Below are positions 54,334-63,085 of a stretch of DNA of 64,000 nucleotides, piece by piece. Every line of letters begins with the position of its first letter. The stretch's first letter is position 1. Origin of the DNA: Gymnodinialimonas ulvae (GTDB lineage: Bacteria; Pseudomonadota; Alphaproteobacteria; Rhodobacterales; Rhodobacteraceae); the NCBI RefSeq assembly GCF_037543845.1, contig NZ_JBBIFX010000002.1:496001-560000 (forward strand), in the 5' to 3' direction. Both the position numbers and the translations under genes were made by a program. The notes under the pieces are model-generated. The model made no database searches and was not told the DNA's origin. It saw only the letters and a program-made list of their open reading frames with translations.

Positions 54334-54397
54334 ACCCGTTTTCGAAAACGGGTCCTCCGCGCGTTCGAACGCGCGGAAAGGCCGTTCGAACGGCCTT
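54334..54397. repeat. Three adjoining perfect palindromes centred on TTCGAA
   Basis: ACCCGTTTTCGAAAACGGGT (54334-54353), a 22-bp palindrome with core CGCGTTCGAACGCG (54356-54377), and AAGGCCGTTCGAACGGCCTT (54378-54397). All are perfect and share the centre TTCGAA; centres are 23 and 21 bp apart. In the spacer between the Imm11-like gene and pgsA. Role unknown: stacked regulator sites or hairpins. Confidence 0.85.
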
Positions 54398-54424
54398 CAC
54401 CGCCTCCGCTCGCGACGCGGTAGA

Positions 54425-54563
54425 CCGGGCCTTGGCCCGGGGCCGTTTCCGACTAAAGCCCCTCTCGCCCGACTCTTTCGGTTCGCGCCCGTGCGTCGGG
54501 CGGATTCAACCCATCGTCCTATATGGCTGCCAAACCCACTCGGGCCATCTCGGGTTTTTTTGG
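54425..54563 (+). terminator. Hairpin cluster and possible terminator before pgsA
   Basis: CCGGGCC-TT-GGCCCGG (54425-54440), CGCCCG-N5-CGGGCG (54486-54502), and a third structure with arms GCCAAACCC and GGG followed by TTTTTTT (about 54529-54561). The last is the probable rightward terminator of uvrC and the Imm11-like gene. The whole 430-bp spacer has no credible gene. Confidence 0.45.
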
Positions 54564-54583
54564 CCCTAAGCCCTCCCAACCCC

Positions 54584-54599
54584 TTAACAAAACCTTAAC
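54584..54599. promoter_or_regulatory. CtrA-type site upstream of pgsA
   Basis: TTAACAAAACCTTAAC is a perfect match to the CtrA consensus TTAA-N7-TTAAC. It lies 116 bp before the pgsA start; another TTAAC follows at 54631. CtrA is the alphaproteobacterial cell-cycle/motility regulator. Confidence 0.55.
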
Positions 54600-54714
54600 A
54601 GAATCCACAATTCCGTTCTCTTTCAAACCCTTAACCCCATTGCTCACGCGTGATAACCCGCCCCAAACACCACCCCCTCTGGCCCCGGCCCCGCATCCCG
54701 GCTAACAAGGGCCC

Positions 54715-55407
54715 ATGCGGCTGAACCTGCCCAATGTCCTGACCCTCGTGCGCCTCATCGCAGCGCCGATGGTGGGGCTTGTCTTCCTGTTCCTGCCGCG
54801 CCCCTTCGCCGATTGGGTCGCCCTGATCCTCTTCATGACCGCCGCCTTCACCGACTACGTCGACGGCGCGCTCGCCCGCGCCTGGAAGCAGGAGACCAAG
54901 TTCGGCGCCATGCTCGATCCCATCGCCGACAAGGCCATGGTCGTGATCGCGCTCGCCGTCCTTCTGGCGCTTTACGGCGTCGATTTCGCCTCCGGCAGCC
55001 TCGCGCTGAAGCCCATCTTCCTGATCCCGATCCTGCTGATCCTGTTCCGAGAGATATTCGTCTCCGGCCTGCGCGAATTCCTCGGCGCTTCGGCGAAAGA
55101 GCTCAAGGTGACCAAGCTCGCCAAGTGGAAAACCACCGTCCAGATGTGCGCCATCGGCCTGCTGTTCTGCTGGGGCCTGTTCGCCCACTACCTTTGGGCG
55201 CTCAGCATCGGCATGGACGCCAGCCTCATCGAAGCCGTCATGGCCGGCACCGTCGAAGACGAGTTCAACCTGCGCTGGATCCTTTTCGGCTACCAATGGA
55301 GCGAGCTTCTGGGCATCGCGCTCCTGTGGCTCTCCGCCCTTTTGACAGCAATCACCGGCTGGGACTATTTCAACAAGGCCCGCCCCTATCTCAAGGAGCC
55401 GACCTGA
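54715..55407 (+). CDS. pgsA: CDP-diacylglycerol-glycerol-3-phosphate 3-phosphatidyltransferase
   Basis: 230 aa inner-membrane enzyme making phosphatidylglycerol-phosphate. The CDP-alcohol phosphotransferase motif D-G-x2-A-R-x8-G-x3-D-x3-D is exact: D50 G51, A54 R55, G64, D68, D72. Starts NLPNVLTLVRLIAAP, the usual PgsA N-terminus. About five membrane segments. The stop overlaps the moaD start (TGATG); a uvrC-pgsA-moaD-moaE order is familiar from Rhodobacterales. Confidence 0.94.
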   Translation: MRLNLPNVLTLVRLIAAPMVGLVFLFLPRPFADWVALILFMTAAFTDYVDGALARAWKQETKFGAMLDPIADKAMVVIALAVLLALYGVDFASGSLALKPIFLIPILLILFREIFVSGLREFLGASAKELKVTKLAKWKTTVQMCAIGLLFCWGLFAHYLWALSIGMDASLIEAVMAGTVEDEFNLRWILFGYQWSELLGIALLWLSALLTAITGWDYFNKARPYLKEPT

Positions 55408-55652
55408 TGGACATCCGCTATTTCGCTTGGCTCCGTGAACGCATTGGCATCGCCCACGAACAGGTCGAGACTGACGCAGAAACAGTCGCCGAGCTGATAG
55501 AAGAGCTCAAGACCCGCTCCGACGCCCACGCGTTTGCCTTCTCCGACACCGCGGCCCTGCGCGCCGCCGTTGATCAGGACCTCGTGACGTTCGATGCGCC
55601 CGTGAAAGACGCGACTGAAGTGGCGTTCTTCCCGCCCATGACCGGGGGCTAG
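55407..55652 (+). CDS. moaD: Molybdopterin synthase sulfur-carrier subunit
   Basis: 81 aa, ubiquitin-like fold. Begins MDIRYFAWLRERIG and ends FFPPMTGG, the Gly-Gly tail that is adenylated and thiocarboxylated to carry sulfur into molybdopterin. ATG overlaps the pgsA stop; moaE follows 3 bp later. Supplies the cofactor needed by MsrP at 9005. Confidence 0.94.
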   Translation: MDIRYFAWLRERIGIAHEQVETDAETVAELIEELKTRSDAHAFAFSDTAALRAAVDQDLVTFDAPVKDATEVAFFPPMTGG

Positions 55653-55655
55653 GCC

Positions 55656-56099
55656 ATGGCGATCCATGTCCGCGAAGCGCCGTTCGATCCGGGTGCCGAA
55701 CTCAATGCCTTTACGGCCACCGCGCCCGGTGCAGGCGCCGTGGTCAGTTTCACCGGCATCACCCGCGACGTGGCCGAAGGCGATCTCAAGGCGATGGAGA
55801 TCGAGCATTATCCCGGCATGACCGAGCGCGCCCTGGCCGAGATCCGCGCGCAAGCCATGGACCGTTTTGCCTTGACCGACGCGCTGATCATCCATCGCCA
55901 TGGCCGCCTTGCGCCGGGCGAGACGATCATGATGGTCGCCACCGCTGCCCCGCATCGCCGCAATGCCTTTGACGCCGCCGATTTCCTGATGGATTATCTG
56001 AAATCCCGGGCTCCGTTCTGGAAACGCGAAATCACCGAGCGTGGTGCGGATTGGGTGGCGGCCAAGGACGAAGACGAAACCGCGCTCAGCCGCTGGTAG
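55656..56099 (+). CDS. moaE: Molybdopterin synthase catalytic subunit
   Basis: 147 aa, normal for MoaE. Signatures GAVVSFTGITRD, EIEHYPGMTERALAEI, IIHRHGRLAPGETIMMVATAAPHR, and DYLKSRAPFWKREI with the conserved lysines. It makes molybdopterin from cPMP with MoaD. Three bp after moaD. End of this rightward unit; the next genes are on the other strand. Confidence 0.95.
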   Translation: MAIHVREAPFDPGAELNAFTATAPGAGAVVSFTGITRDVAEGDLKAMEIEHYPGMTERALAEIRAQAMDRFALTDALIIHRHGRLAPGETIMMVATAAPHRRNAFDAADFLMDYLKSRAPFWKREITERGADWVAAKDEDETALSRW

Positions 56100-56127
56100 C
56101 GAGCGCGAACATCTTGAACGGGCCGGT

Positions 56128-56457
56128 TCAGGTACCTTGATTAACGCTTTCCACGTAGCTGCGCAGCTCTTCCGCTTCGGTCCGTGCGTCGCGCAACCCT
56201 TCCATGGCGGCGCGTAATTCGGCCTCCGCTTGACTAAGCTGATTGGTCAGCTCGCCTTCGCGCTGCTGCAGGTAGGCAATCGCCTGATCACGGGTTTCTT
56301 CGGCATCGTGAAGCGCTCGCGCAAGGTTCTCCATCTCGCCGAGATCGGCGGAAGATACCTGGTTGAACCGCGCCACAAGCCAATGCGCGATCCAACCCAG
56401 GACGAAGGCCACAAATAGAATGATGGCAATGGCGATGATGAATTCCAGGCGGTTCAT
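56128..56457 (-). CDS. Membrane-anchored coiled-coil protein, 109 aa
   Basis: One N-terminal membrane segment (LEFIIAIAIILFVAFVLGWIAHWLVA, residues 4-29) followed by about 70 residues of heptad-rich acidic helix (DLGEMENLARALHDAEETRDQAIAYLQQREGELTNQLSQAEAELRAAMEGLRDA). No enzyme motif. Same strand as the OmpA-like gene, 46 bp downstream of it, so co-transcription is likely. A cell-envelope scaffold is possible. Confidence 0.8.
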   Translation of the reverse strand: MNRLEFIIAIAIILFVAFVLGWIAHWLVARFNQVSSADLGEMENLARALHDAEETRDQAIAYLQQREGELTNQLSQAEAELRAAMEGLRDARTEAEELRSYVESVNQGT

Positions 56458-56503
56458 GGAGCGTCTGCTTTCGTCCTAGGTCGGGGTCGTTCGGTCGGAT
56501 CGT

Positions 56504-58453
56504 CTAGTTCACATCAGGGCGCGGAAGCGGGCGCGCTTCAAACGGCCAATCGGCAATCGCCCCCTCCGCAAGAATGCCGCCGCGCGTGCGGGGTTGATCA
56601 TCGGCGCTGGCGGCCAATCCGGCCACCTCGGCCGAGGCCAGCAGCCGGAATTCGATCCGGCGGTTCTCTTCGCGCCCACTTTCGGTCTCGTTGTCGGCAA
56701 TGGGTTGGCTTTCGCCATAGCCCTGCGCGGTCAGGTTGGTGGTCAGGATGCCGCGCGCCAGCAAGCCGTTGAGCACCGCATCCGCGCGCGCCTGGCTGAG
56801 GTTGAGGTTCATCGTCTCACCGCCCTGCGCATCGGTATGGCCGCCAATCTCGATGCGGACCTGCAGGCAATCGGGCAGCACTTCTGCGATCTGGTCCAAC
56901 ACCGCACCAGCGGCCTCGTTGATCTCGGTCGAGGCAGGGTCGAATGTGATCTTGGTGTCGTCCTGGATGGCGCGGATCCGGGCAACGCATTCCTCGTCGG
57001 TAGGTTGCGAGGCGACCGGATCGAGAGTGTCGTTGTAGCGCACATCAAGCTGGAAATCCGCACCTTGCCCCAGATCCTCGGAGAGCATCCGGGTGATGCG
57101 CGACACCAGGTCCTGATCGCCCGTCTCCCCGGTCAGGCGCAGCGTATCCGGCTCGACCGTCAATTGGCCCGAGGACAATTCCGCCAGGGCACGCAGCCCG
57201 GCCATCACCCGCACGGACCACCCTTGCGGCAAATCCGTCACTGACCGCGTCGCGACATCGGTGCGCTCGGCCCCGTAAAGCGCGACGGCAAAGGTCTGAA
57301 CCGAGGCCCCGATCGCCCCATCCGGTAGCCGCCCGCGCAGGCGCACACCGGTGTCCGGGTCGAGGATGGCGGTGAAACGCGCTGGCCCGGCGCTGGCCAG
57401 GGTTTCAGGCTCCTGCAGCACGGCCTGAAGCGAAAAGAGGTCGGGCAGGGCGGCATCCAATTCGCCGACCACATTGTCGAATTCATCCTGTTCGGTGTTT
57501 TCGGACGCGATCAAGGTCACGTCCGCGTCGGAAAATGTGACGCTGCCCGAGCCCAGTTCGGCCAGAGCGCCCAAGGCAATTTCCACCGCGTCGCCCCAGG
57601 ATGGGGACGGCACGCCGAGGCCGATGGTGCATGGGATAACTCCGCTGGCGCCCGCCGCACGTCCCGCCGCCACGATCTGCTCACGGGCGTCGACCGTATC
57701 GGCGGTACAGGTCTCGAACCGCCCGCCGCTATCGTCCCGCACGAACCGGAGCGCATAGGGGGTGATCACCGGCCGTGGCGCCGAGATATCAAGGATCACA
57801 CGCACACCTTCAGGCTGGTTCTGCTGCAGGCGCGCGACGAATTCGGCACGTTCTTCGCGGGTGTCGCCGACGGCTTCGATTTCGACCCGGTCCGCCAGAA
57901 CCGTCACTTTCGAGCGCGGCAGCGTTTCAAGCGCGCGCAACCCGTAAGCCAGTGCGGCGTCCCAGGTGTCGGGCGCGGCCAGTTCGGCGGTTTCGATCAT
58001 GTTCACGACATCGGCTTCACCGGCGATATCGGCAATGGTTTCGGCCACAGCGAAGGCTTCGTCGCCCTCGGGCGCGGGGATCAACCCGATCAGCTGGATT
58101 CCATCGCCGTTGCGCAACATGTCGAGCGAGAAGCGTGGTGGTGTGGAAAAGTCCTGCGCGGCGACGTCAAGGCGATTGATGACGCGATCCGCGTCGATCA
58201 AGGCGGAAGCCTGCGTCTGCGCCCGAAAGCGCGCGGCCTCATCCGGCGCTGTCCCGTCGAGGAACACCTGCAGGCCATTGGCCGAAACCTCGACCCATTC
58301 GATGCCATCCGCTTCAAGCGCGGTGCCAATGTCTTCGGTTGTGCGCTGCTCGATCACAAGCGCCGCGAAAATCGCGACGGCGATCGACAACAGGCCCGCG
58401 ACCACGAAGGACGCTGGACCGACCAGTGCGGATATGCGTTCGGATGTCGACAT
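56504..58453 (-). CDS. BON/OmpA-domain envelope protein
   Basis: 649 aa. N-terminal membrane anchor (SFVVAGLLSIAVAIFAALVIEQRT, about 14-37), several BON-like repeats of alternating strands (NGLQVFLDGTAPDEAARFRAQ..., VTVLADRVEIEAVGDTREERAEF), and a C-terminal OmpA/MotB peptidoglycan-binding domain: VRIEIGGHTDAQGGETMNLNLSQARADAVLNGLL and GYGESQPIADNETESGREENRRIEFRL, with the Asp and Arg that bind diaminopimelate. The layout is that of OmpA-family proteins in Rhodobacterales. Periplasm, linking membrane and wall. Confidence 0.9.
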   Translation of the reverse strand: MSTSERISALVGPASFVVAGLLSIAVAIFAALVIEQRTTEDIGTALEADGIEWVEVSANGLQVFLDGTAPDEAARFRAQTQASALIDADRVINRLDVAAQDFSTPPRFSLDMLRNGDGIQLIGLIPAPEGDEAFAVAETIADIAGEADVVNMIETAELAAPDTWDAALAYGLRALETLPRSKVTVLADRVEIEAVGDTREERAEFVARLQQNQPEGVRVILDISAPRPVITPYALRFVRDDSGGRFETCTADTVDAREQIVAAGRAAGASGVIPCTIGLGVPSPSWGDAVEIALGALAELGSGSVTFSDADVTLIASENTEQDEFDNVVGELDAALPDLFSLQAVLQEPETLASAGPARFTAILDPDTGVRLRGRLPDGAIGASVQTFAVALYGAERTDVATRSVTDLPQGWSVRVMAGLRALAELSSGQLTVEPDTLRLTGETGDQDLVSRITRMLSEDLGQGADFQLDVRYNDTLDPVASQPTDEECVARIRAIQDDTKITFDPASTEINEAAGAVLDQIAEVLPDCLQVRIEIGGHTDAQGGETMNLNLSQARADAVLNGLLARGILTTNLTAQGYGESQPIADNETESGREENRRIEFRLLASAEVAGLAASADDQPRTRGGILAEGAIADWPFEARPLPRPDVN

Positions 58454-58526
58454 GGGCGTTGTTACCCGTTTTCCCTGCTCGGGGCCTTTATCCCTTAGCC
58501 CTAGCCTGTCCGGCGCGCGCTTTCAA

Positions 58527-59483
58527 TCAGGCGAACAGCGCGACGGCGAAAAACAGCACGGGGATCAGACCTGCATCGCGGTTCGAACGAAAAAGTCTCA
58601 GGCAGAGATCCGGATCGTCGATCTTGAGCCGCACCAATTGCCAAGACAAATGCCACCCCATTGCCCAAACCCCGGCCAGTGCGATGATCAGCGCAAGGAA
58701 ATTCTCGGCTGGCACAAGGGCCACAAGAAGTGCGGTGCCGATCAGGCCAATTGTTGCAGCCAGAAAGCCGCGCAGCCAGGTCTTGGTGGCTTCGCCGAAC
58801 AACCGAGCGGTGGATTTGATGCCGATCAACGCATCGTCTTCGCGGTCCTGGTGGGCGTAGATCGTGTCATAAAACAAGGTCCAGGCGATCCCGCCGAGAT
58901 ACAGCAGGATGGGCGCGAGCGAGAGGCTGCCGGTATGGGCGGTCCAGGCCAGAAGCGCGCCCCAGTTGAAGGCGATGCCCAAAAACACCTGCGGCCACCA
59001 AGTGATGCGCTTGGCAAAGGGGTAGATCGCGACCGGGATCAAGGCGATCACGCCAAGTAAGATGGCCGCCCAGTTGAACGTGATCAGGATAAGAAACGCC
59101 AGGAGCGATTGCACGACAGCCCAGGCCAGCGCCTGTTTGACGCTCACCTGACCTGACGGGATCGGGCGCGAGGCAGTGCGCGCCACCGATCCGTCGAAAT
59201 CGCGGTCGGTGATGTCATTCCATGTACATCCCGCACCGCGCATCAGGAACGCGCCGATGGCGCAGCCCACGAATATCCAGGAATCATACCACGTCGGCGC
59301 GCGCCCGGTCGACGACAGCGCCAGCAACAGGCCCCACCAACAGGGCAGAAGAAGCAGCCATGTGCCGATGGGGCGGTCCGCCCGGCTCAGCCGCAGGTAG
59401 GGACGCGTGGCCGCGGGCGCGAGGCGATCCACCCAATTGCCGCGCACGGCGTCAGCGACTTGTCCCTGCCCGGTCTCGCTCAT
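58527..59483 (-). CDS. ubiA: 4-hydroxybenzoate polyprenyltransferase
   Basis: 318 aa membrane protein of ubiquinone synthesis. Both aspartate motifs are present: NDITDRDFD (N89-D97, NDxxDxxxD) and DTIYAHQDREDD in the second half. PYLRLSRADRPIGTWLLLLPCWWGL is the typical start. ATG 59483 is used; a longer open frame extends upstream but overlaps rsmE. Only 12 bp separate its start from the divergent rsmE start. Confidence 0.95.
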   Translation of the reverse strand: MSETGQGQVADAVRGNWVDRLAPAATRPYLRLSRADRPIGTWLLLLPCWWGLLLALSSTGRAPTWYDSWIFVGCAIGAFLMRGAGCTWNDITDRDFDGSVARTASRPIPSGQVSVKQALAWAVVQSLLAFLILITFNWAAILLGVIALIPVAIYPFAKRITWWPQVFLGIAFNWGALLAWTAHTGSLSLAPILLYLGGIAWTLFYDTIYAHQDREDDALIGIKSTARLFGEATKTWLRGFLAATIGLIGTALLVALVPAENFLALIIALAGVWAMGWHLSWQLVRLKIDDPDLCLRLFRSNRDAGLIPVLFFAVALFA

Positions 59484-59495
59484 AGGGTCCGCTCC

Positions 59496-60230
59496 ATGTC
59501 GTTGCGCCCGAAAATCCGCCTCTTTGTAGACCACCCGTTGCAGGAGGGCGAGCGTGTCGCCCTGTCGCGGGAGCAGGCCAATTACCTGTTCAACGTGATG
59601 CGCCTGCGCGAAGGGGCCGAGGTGGCGCTTTTCAACGGCACGGCGGGCGAATGGCGCGCGGAGGTCGCGTCGGCAGGCAAACGCGGCGGCGCGCTGGACT
59701 GCCAGGCGCAGGTCGCCGGGCAGGTGACCCCACCCGACCTGTGGCTCCTGTTCGCGCCGATCAAGAAGGCTCGCACGCATTTCATCGTGGAGAAGGCGGT
59801 CGAGCTGGGCGTGCGTCGGATCGTGCCGGTACAAACGGCGTTCACCAATGCGGAGCGGATCCGACAGGACCGGCTACAGGCGCACGCGGTCGAGGCGGCG
59901 GAACAATGTGGCGCGGTTTTTGTGCCCGAACTGGCGGACCTGCGACCCCTTGCGAAGGTGCTGGACGGCTGGGACACCCGGTCGATTTTGTTCGCCGACG
60001 AGGCGCTGGCCAGTGCCTCCTCCAGCCTGTCGGCTGTCGTCGCCGACGTGACGGCCCCGGCAGCCATACTGATCGGGCCGGAAGGCGGGTTTTCCGAGGC
60101 CGAACGTACGCGGCTCAGCGGCATGGATTGCGTGACACCCATGGCGCTGGGGCCAAGAATACTGCGGGCCGATACGGCGGCGGTGGCGGCGTTGACGTTG
60201 TGGCAGACATATGCGGGAGATTGGACATGA
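59496..60230 (+). CDS. rsmE: 16S rRNA m3U1498 methyltransferase
   Basis: 244 aa SPOUT-class enzyme. N-terminal PUA-like part (PKIRLFVDHPL, LSREQANYLFNVMRLREG) and knotted C-terminal domain with KKARTHFIVEKAVELGVRRIVP, ILIGPEGGFSEAE and LGPRILRADTAAVAAL, the SAM site. Start ATG 59496; an in-frame codon at 59460 would overlap ubiA. Overlaps the next gene by 4 bp. Confidence 0.95.
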   Translation: MSLRPKIRLFVDHPLQEGERVALSREQANYLFNVMRLREGAEVALFNGTAGEWRAEVASAGKRGGALDCQAQVAGQVTPPDLWLLFAPIKKARTHFIVEKAVELGVRRIVPVQTAFTNAERIRQDRLQAHAVEAAEQCGAVFVPELADLRPLAKVLDGWDTRSILFADEALASASSSLSAVVADVTAPAAILIGPEGGFSEAERTRLSGMDCVTPMALGPRILRADTAAVAALTLWQTYAGDWT

Positions 60231-60751
60231 GCGGTTTTTTTCGTCCCGAGGCCATGGCTGTGCTCGGCCGCTGGCGCGAGGTGGGCATGGCGACGGCGGT
60301 GATCCTGATCGGCGTATGGATCGCGCTGCGACCGGGCGGTGTAATCGTGACGGGCTTTGGCTACGTGCTGATCGCGCTCGGGACGGCGTTCATGGTGCCC
60401 GCCCTGCGCCGCGCGCGGTTCTTCGCAGGCAAAGACGGTCCCGGGGCCGTGCAGGTGGACGAAGGGCGTATCCTGTACATGGGGCCGGTGACGGGGGGAA
60501 CGATGGCACTGGATGATGTGCGGGTGCTCTCGGTGCGGCGCGATGGCGACGATCAGGTGACCTGGGTCTTGGCGGATGAAGCGCAACTTCTCGTGATCCC
60601 GGTCGATGCAGCGGGGGCCGATGCATTGTTTGATGCGTTCGCGGCCTTGCCGGGGCTGAATGTCGAAAGGCTTATCCGGGCTGTGCAGTCCCGCACAAAG
60701 GGCTCGCAAAAGGTATGGTCGCGCGAACGTCCGGTGGCCTTGACACCCTGA
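60227..60751 (+). CDS. Hypothetical two-segment membrane protein, 174 aa
   Basis: Starts inside the rsmE stop (ATGA). Two hydrophobic segments in residues 20-60 (MATAVILIGVWIALRPGG, VTGFGYVLIALGTAFMVPAL), then a hydrophilic domain rich in strands (GAVQVDEGRILYMGPVTGGTMALDDVRVLSVRRDGDDQVTWVLADEAQLLVIPVDAAGADALFDAFAALPGL), reminiscent of bacterial PH-like folds. No name assigned; conserved-looking and operon-linked. Confidence 0.8.
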   Translation: MSGFFRPEAMAVLGRWREVGMATAVILIGVWIALRPGGVIVTGFGYVLIALGTAFMVPALRRARFFAGKDGPGAVQVDEGRILYMGPVTGGTMALDDVRVLSVRRDGDDQVTWVLADEAQLLVIPVDAAGADALFDAFAALPGLNVERLIRAVQSRTKGSQKVWSRERPVALTP

Positions 60752-60848
60752 CCGCGTCGGGCCACGCCTGTATCCGGATTTCAGGCGTCCCTTCCGAAAC
60801 CCAGTGTCCCGGTTCGGATCGCGCCCCAGACGGCAAAGGCAGACACGC

Positions 60849-62219
60849 ATGTCCATTCCCCAGCAAGGCGGCGGGCCGATCGAACGGCACGCGCAATTGG
60901 CAGAATACCTCGCGGAGGGCTGCAAACCCAAGGCCGATTGGCGCATCGGGACGGAGCATGAGAAATTCGGCTTCTGCCGCGACACGCAACAGCCGATCCC
61001 CTACGCCGGGGAACGTTCGGTCAAGGCCGTGCTTGATGGGCTGAGCCAGAGCTTCGATTGGGAGCCGGTGGAAGAAGGCGGTAACATCATCGGGCTGACG
61101 AAGGATGGCGCGAATATCTCGCTTGAGCCCGGCGGTCAGCTGGAACTGTCCGGCGCGCCGCTGGAGTCAATCCACCAGACCTGCGACGAGGTCAACGAAC
61201 ACCTGCGACAGGTCCGCGAAGTGGCCGACATCATCGGCGTGGACTTTATCGGCCTTGGCGCGGCGCCGGTCTGGCGGCATGAGGACATGCCTTTGATGCC
61301 GAAAGGGCGCTATAAGCTGATGGATGCGTATATGCAGAAGGTCGGCACGATGGGCCGGACCATGATGCGGCGCACCTGCACGGTGCAGGTCAACCTCGAT
61401 TTCTCATCCGAAGCGGACATGGTGCAGAAGATGCGCGTGGCCATCGCGCTGCAACCCGTGGCGACCGCGCTATTTGCAAATTCCCCGTTTCTCGACGGTG
61501 CGCCGAATGGCCACAAAAGCTGGCGCAGCCGGGTCTGGCGCGATCTGGACGCGGATCGGACAGGCATGGTGCCGTTTGTCTTTGACGAGGGCTTCGGGTT
61601 CGAGGCTTGGGTCGAATACGCCCTCGATGTGCCGATGTATTTCGTCTATCGCGACGGCGCATATGTCGACGCGCTTGGCCAGAGTTTCCGCGATTTCCTG
61701 AAGGGTGAATTGCCTGCGCTGCCAGGGGAAATTCCCACGCTCAGCGATTGGGCCGATCACCTGACGACATTGTTCCCCGAGGCGCGTGTGAAGAAATTCA
61801 TCGAAATGCGCGGCGCCGATGGCGGGCCTTGGCGCAGGCTCTGTGCGCTTCCGGCGTTCTGGGTCGGGCTGATGTATGATCAAGGCGCGCTGGACGCCGC
61901 ATGGGACCTCGCCAAAGGGTTCGATGCGCAAACGCGCGAGGAGATGCGCGTGGCGGCGTCGGTTGACGGGCTCGCCGCCGAGGTGGGCGGCGTGAAGATG
62001 CGCGACCTTGCGCGCGAGGCGCTGGCGATTGCCGAGGCTGGCCTGAAGGCGCGTGCGATGCCGGGGGCCGGCGGGTTGGTGCCCGACGAAACGCACTTCC
62101 TCAACGCGCTCAAAGATTCGGTCGAAACCGGAATGGTGCCCGCCGATGAACTTCTCGCCCATTACAACGGCGATTGGGCAGGCGATCTCAGTCGCATCTA
62201 CGCGGATTTCTCTTACTGA
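60849..62219 (+). CDS. gshA: Glutamate-cysteine ligase (plant/alphaproteobacterial type)
   Basis: 456 aa. First step of glutathione synthesis. Signature motifs of the GCS2/plant-type class: RIGTEHEKFGF (substrate/metal Glu), ISLEPGGQLELSGAPLESIHQTC, RTMMRRTCTVQVNLDFSSEADM and KKFIEMRGADGG. No redox-switch extension. ATG 60849 is chosen; an upstream in-frame start at 60804 would add an unlikely Arg-rich tail. Convergent 7-bp overlap with the DUF805 gene. Confidence 0.95.
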   Translation: MSIPQQGGGPIERHAQLAEYLAEGCKPKADWRIGTEHEKFGFCRDTQQPIPYAGERSVKAVLDGLSQSFDWEPVEEGGNIIGLTKDGANISLEPGGQLELSGAPLESIHQTCDEVNEHLRQVREVADIIGVDFIGLGAAPVWRHEDMPLMPKGRYKLMDAYMQKVGTMGRTMMRRTCTVQVNLDFSSEADMVQKMRVAIALQPVATALFANSPFLDGAPNGHKSWRSRVWRDLDADRTGMVPFVFDEGFGFEAWVEYALDVPMYFVYRDGAYVDALGQSFRDFLKGELPALPGEIPTLSDWADHLTTLFPEARVKKFIEMRGADGGPWRRLCALPAFWVGLMYDQGALDAAWDLAKGFDAQTREEMRVAASVDGLAAEVGGVKMRDLAREALAIAEAGLKARAMPGAGGLVPDETHFLNALKDSVETGMVPADELLAHYNGDWAGDLSRIYADFSY

Positions 62220-62917
62220 GCCTGCGGCTTCTGAATGCTCGGCAGAACGTGGCGTTTGTAGTAATCGCTTGCCGCAGCCTTGCGCGCGACCTCTGACCGG
62301 TCGGTGGCCTCCCCATCCATGGCGGGGGCGAAGGCCGGATGCGCGGGTTCTCTGGATTTGGTGCCGTCCAAAGGATCGCCTCCGAACCGATTGGGTCCGC
62401 GCGTTCCAGACGTGCAAAGCACGACGAAGAACCAGAACTGCGCCAGCAGCGGAATGACGAGCGTTGTGGTCAGCGCAATAAGACCGCCGGCGGCCCCGCC
62501 AGAGGCAGCTGCAGTGATGCCGCCGACAAAGCCGGACCCAATCGCGACAAGGAGGGGCATGAAAATGAACCAACCGCGCCGGTCTGTGTCATGCAGGCGC
62601 CGCACGGTCAGGGACAGGTAGGGCAAGAAGAACAGGAAGAAGGAGGCGAGCGCTCCATAGCCGACATATTCCAGGACGTCTGGGTCATTCACCAGGCGAG
62701 TCTCCAAACCGGAGATGTACGCCTCTATCAGCACCGGATCGGCAAGCGCCGCTTGAAAGGCCGGATCGTCCAGGATGGCCCGCCCAAAGGCAAAGGACAG
62801 ACCCGTGCTGACGAGCGTTTGGAACAAGAAAAACCACCAGAACTCGCTGCGGCTGGCGCGCGCGGAATAGTTGAACATGCGCGCATAGGCGCGACCGATT
62901 GCTCTGACTGGCCCCAT
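62213..62917 (-). CDS. DUF805 membrane protein (long)
   Basis: 234 aa. DUF805 core: MFNYSARASRSEFWWFFLFQTL, SLTVRRLHDTDRRGWFIF and GPNRFGGDPLD, around four membrane segments, with a hydrophilic 45-residue tail (EVARKAAASDYYKRHVLPS). ATG 62917 preferred to GTG 62935. A shorter paralogue follows upstream on the same strand (63086). Function of the family is unknown. Confidence 0.9.
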   Translation of the reverse strand: MGPVRAIGRAYARMFNYSARASRSEFWWFFLFQTLVSTGLSFAFGRAILDDPAFQAALADPVLIEAYISGLETRLVNDPDVLEYVGYGALASFFLFFLPYLSLTVRRLHDTDRRGWFIFMPLLVAIGSGFVGGITAAASGGAAGGLIALTTTLVIPLLAQFWFFVVLCTSGTRGPNRFGGDPLDGTKSREPAHPAFAPAMDGEATDRSEVARKAAASDYYKRHVLPSIQKPQAQ

Positions 62918-63030
62918 AGCTCTCGTGTCCCTCACATTGTGCCGGGTTAGATTTCAGCTTATGTGCACGGCCATTGTGCCGATCTTGCGGCACGGGTTTG
63001 GCAAACTCTGGGACGCCGGGACGGAGATTG

Positions 63031-63057
63031 AAAAACGGCCCACCCAAAGGCGGACCG
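63031..63057 (-). terminator. Terminator of the short DUF805 gene
   Basis: Nine-pair stem CGGCCCACC / GGCGGACCG (two G-U type pairs) with a 4-nt loop; on the minus strand it is followed by TTTTT. It lies 29 bp after the stop of the gene at 63086, so the two DUF805 genes are separate transcripts. Confidence 0.8.
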
Positions 63058-63085
63058 TCTGATATATCATGACAGGTGCCGTGGA

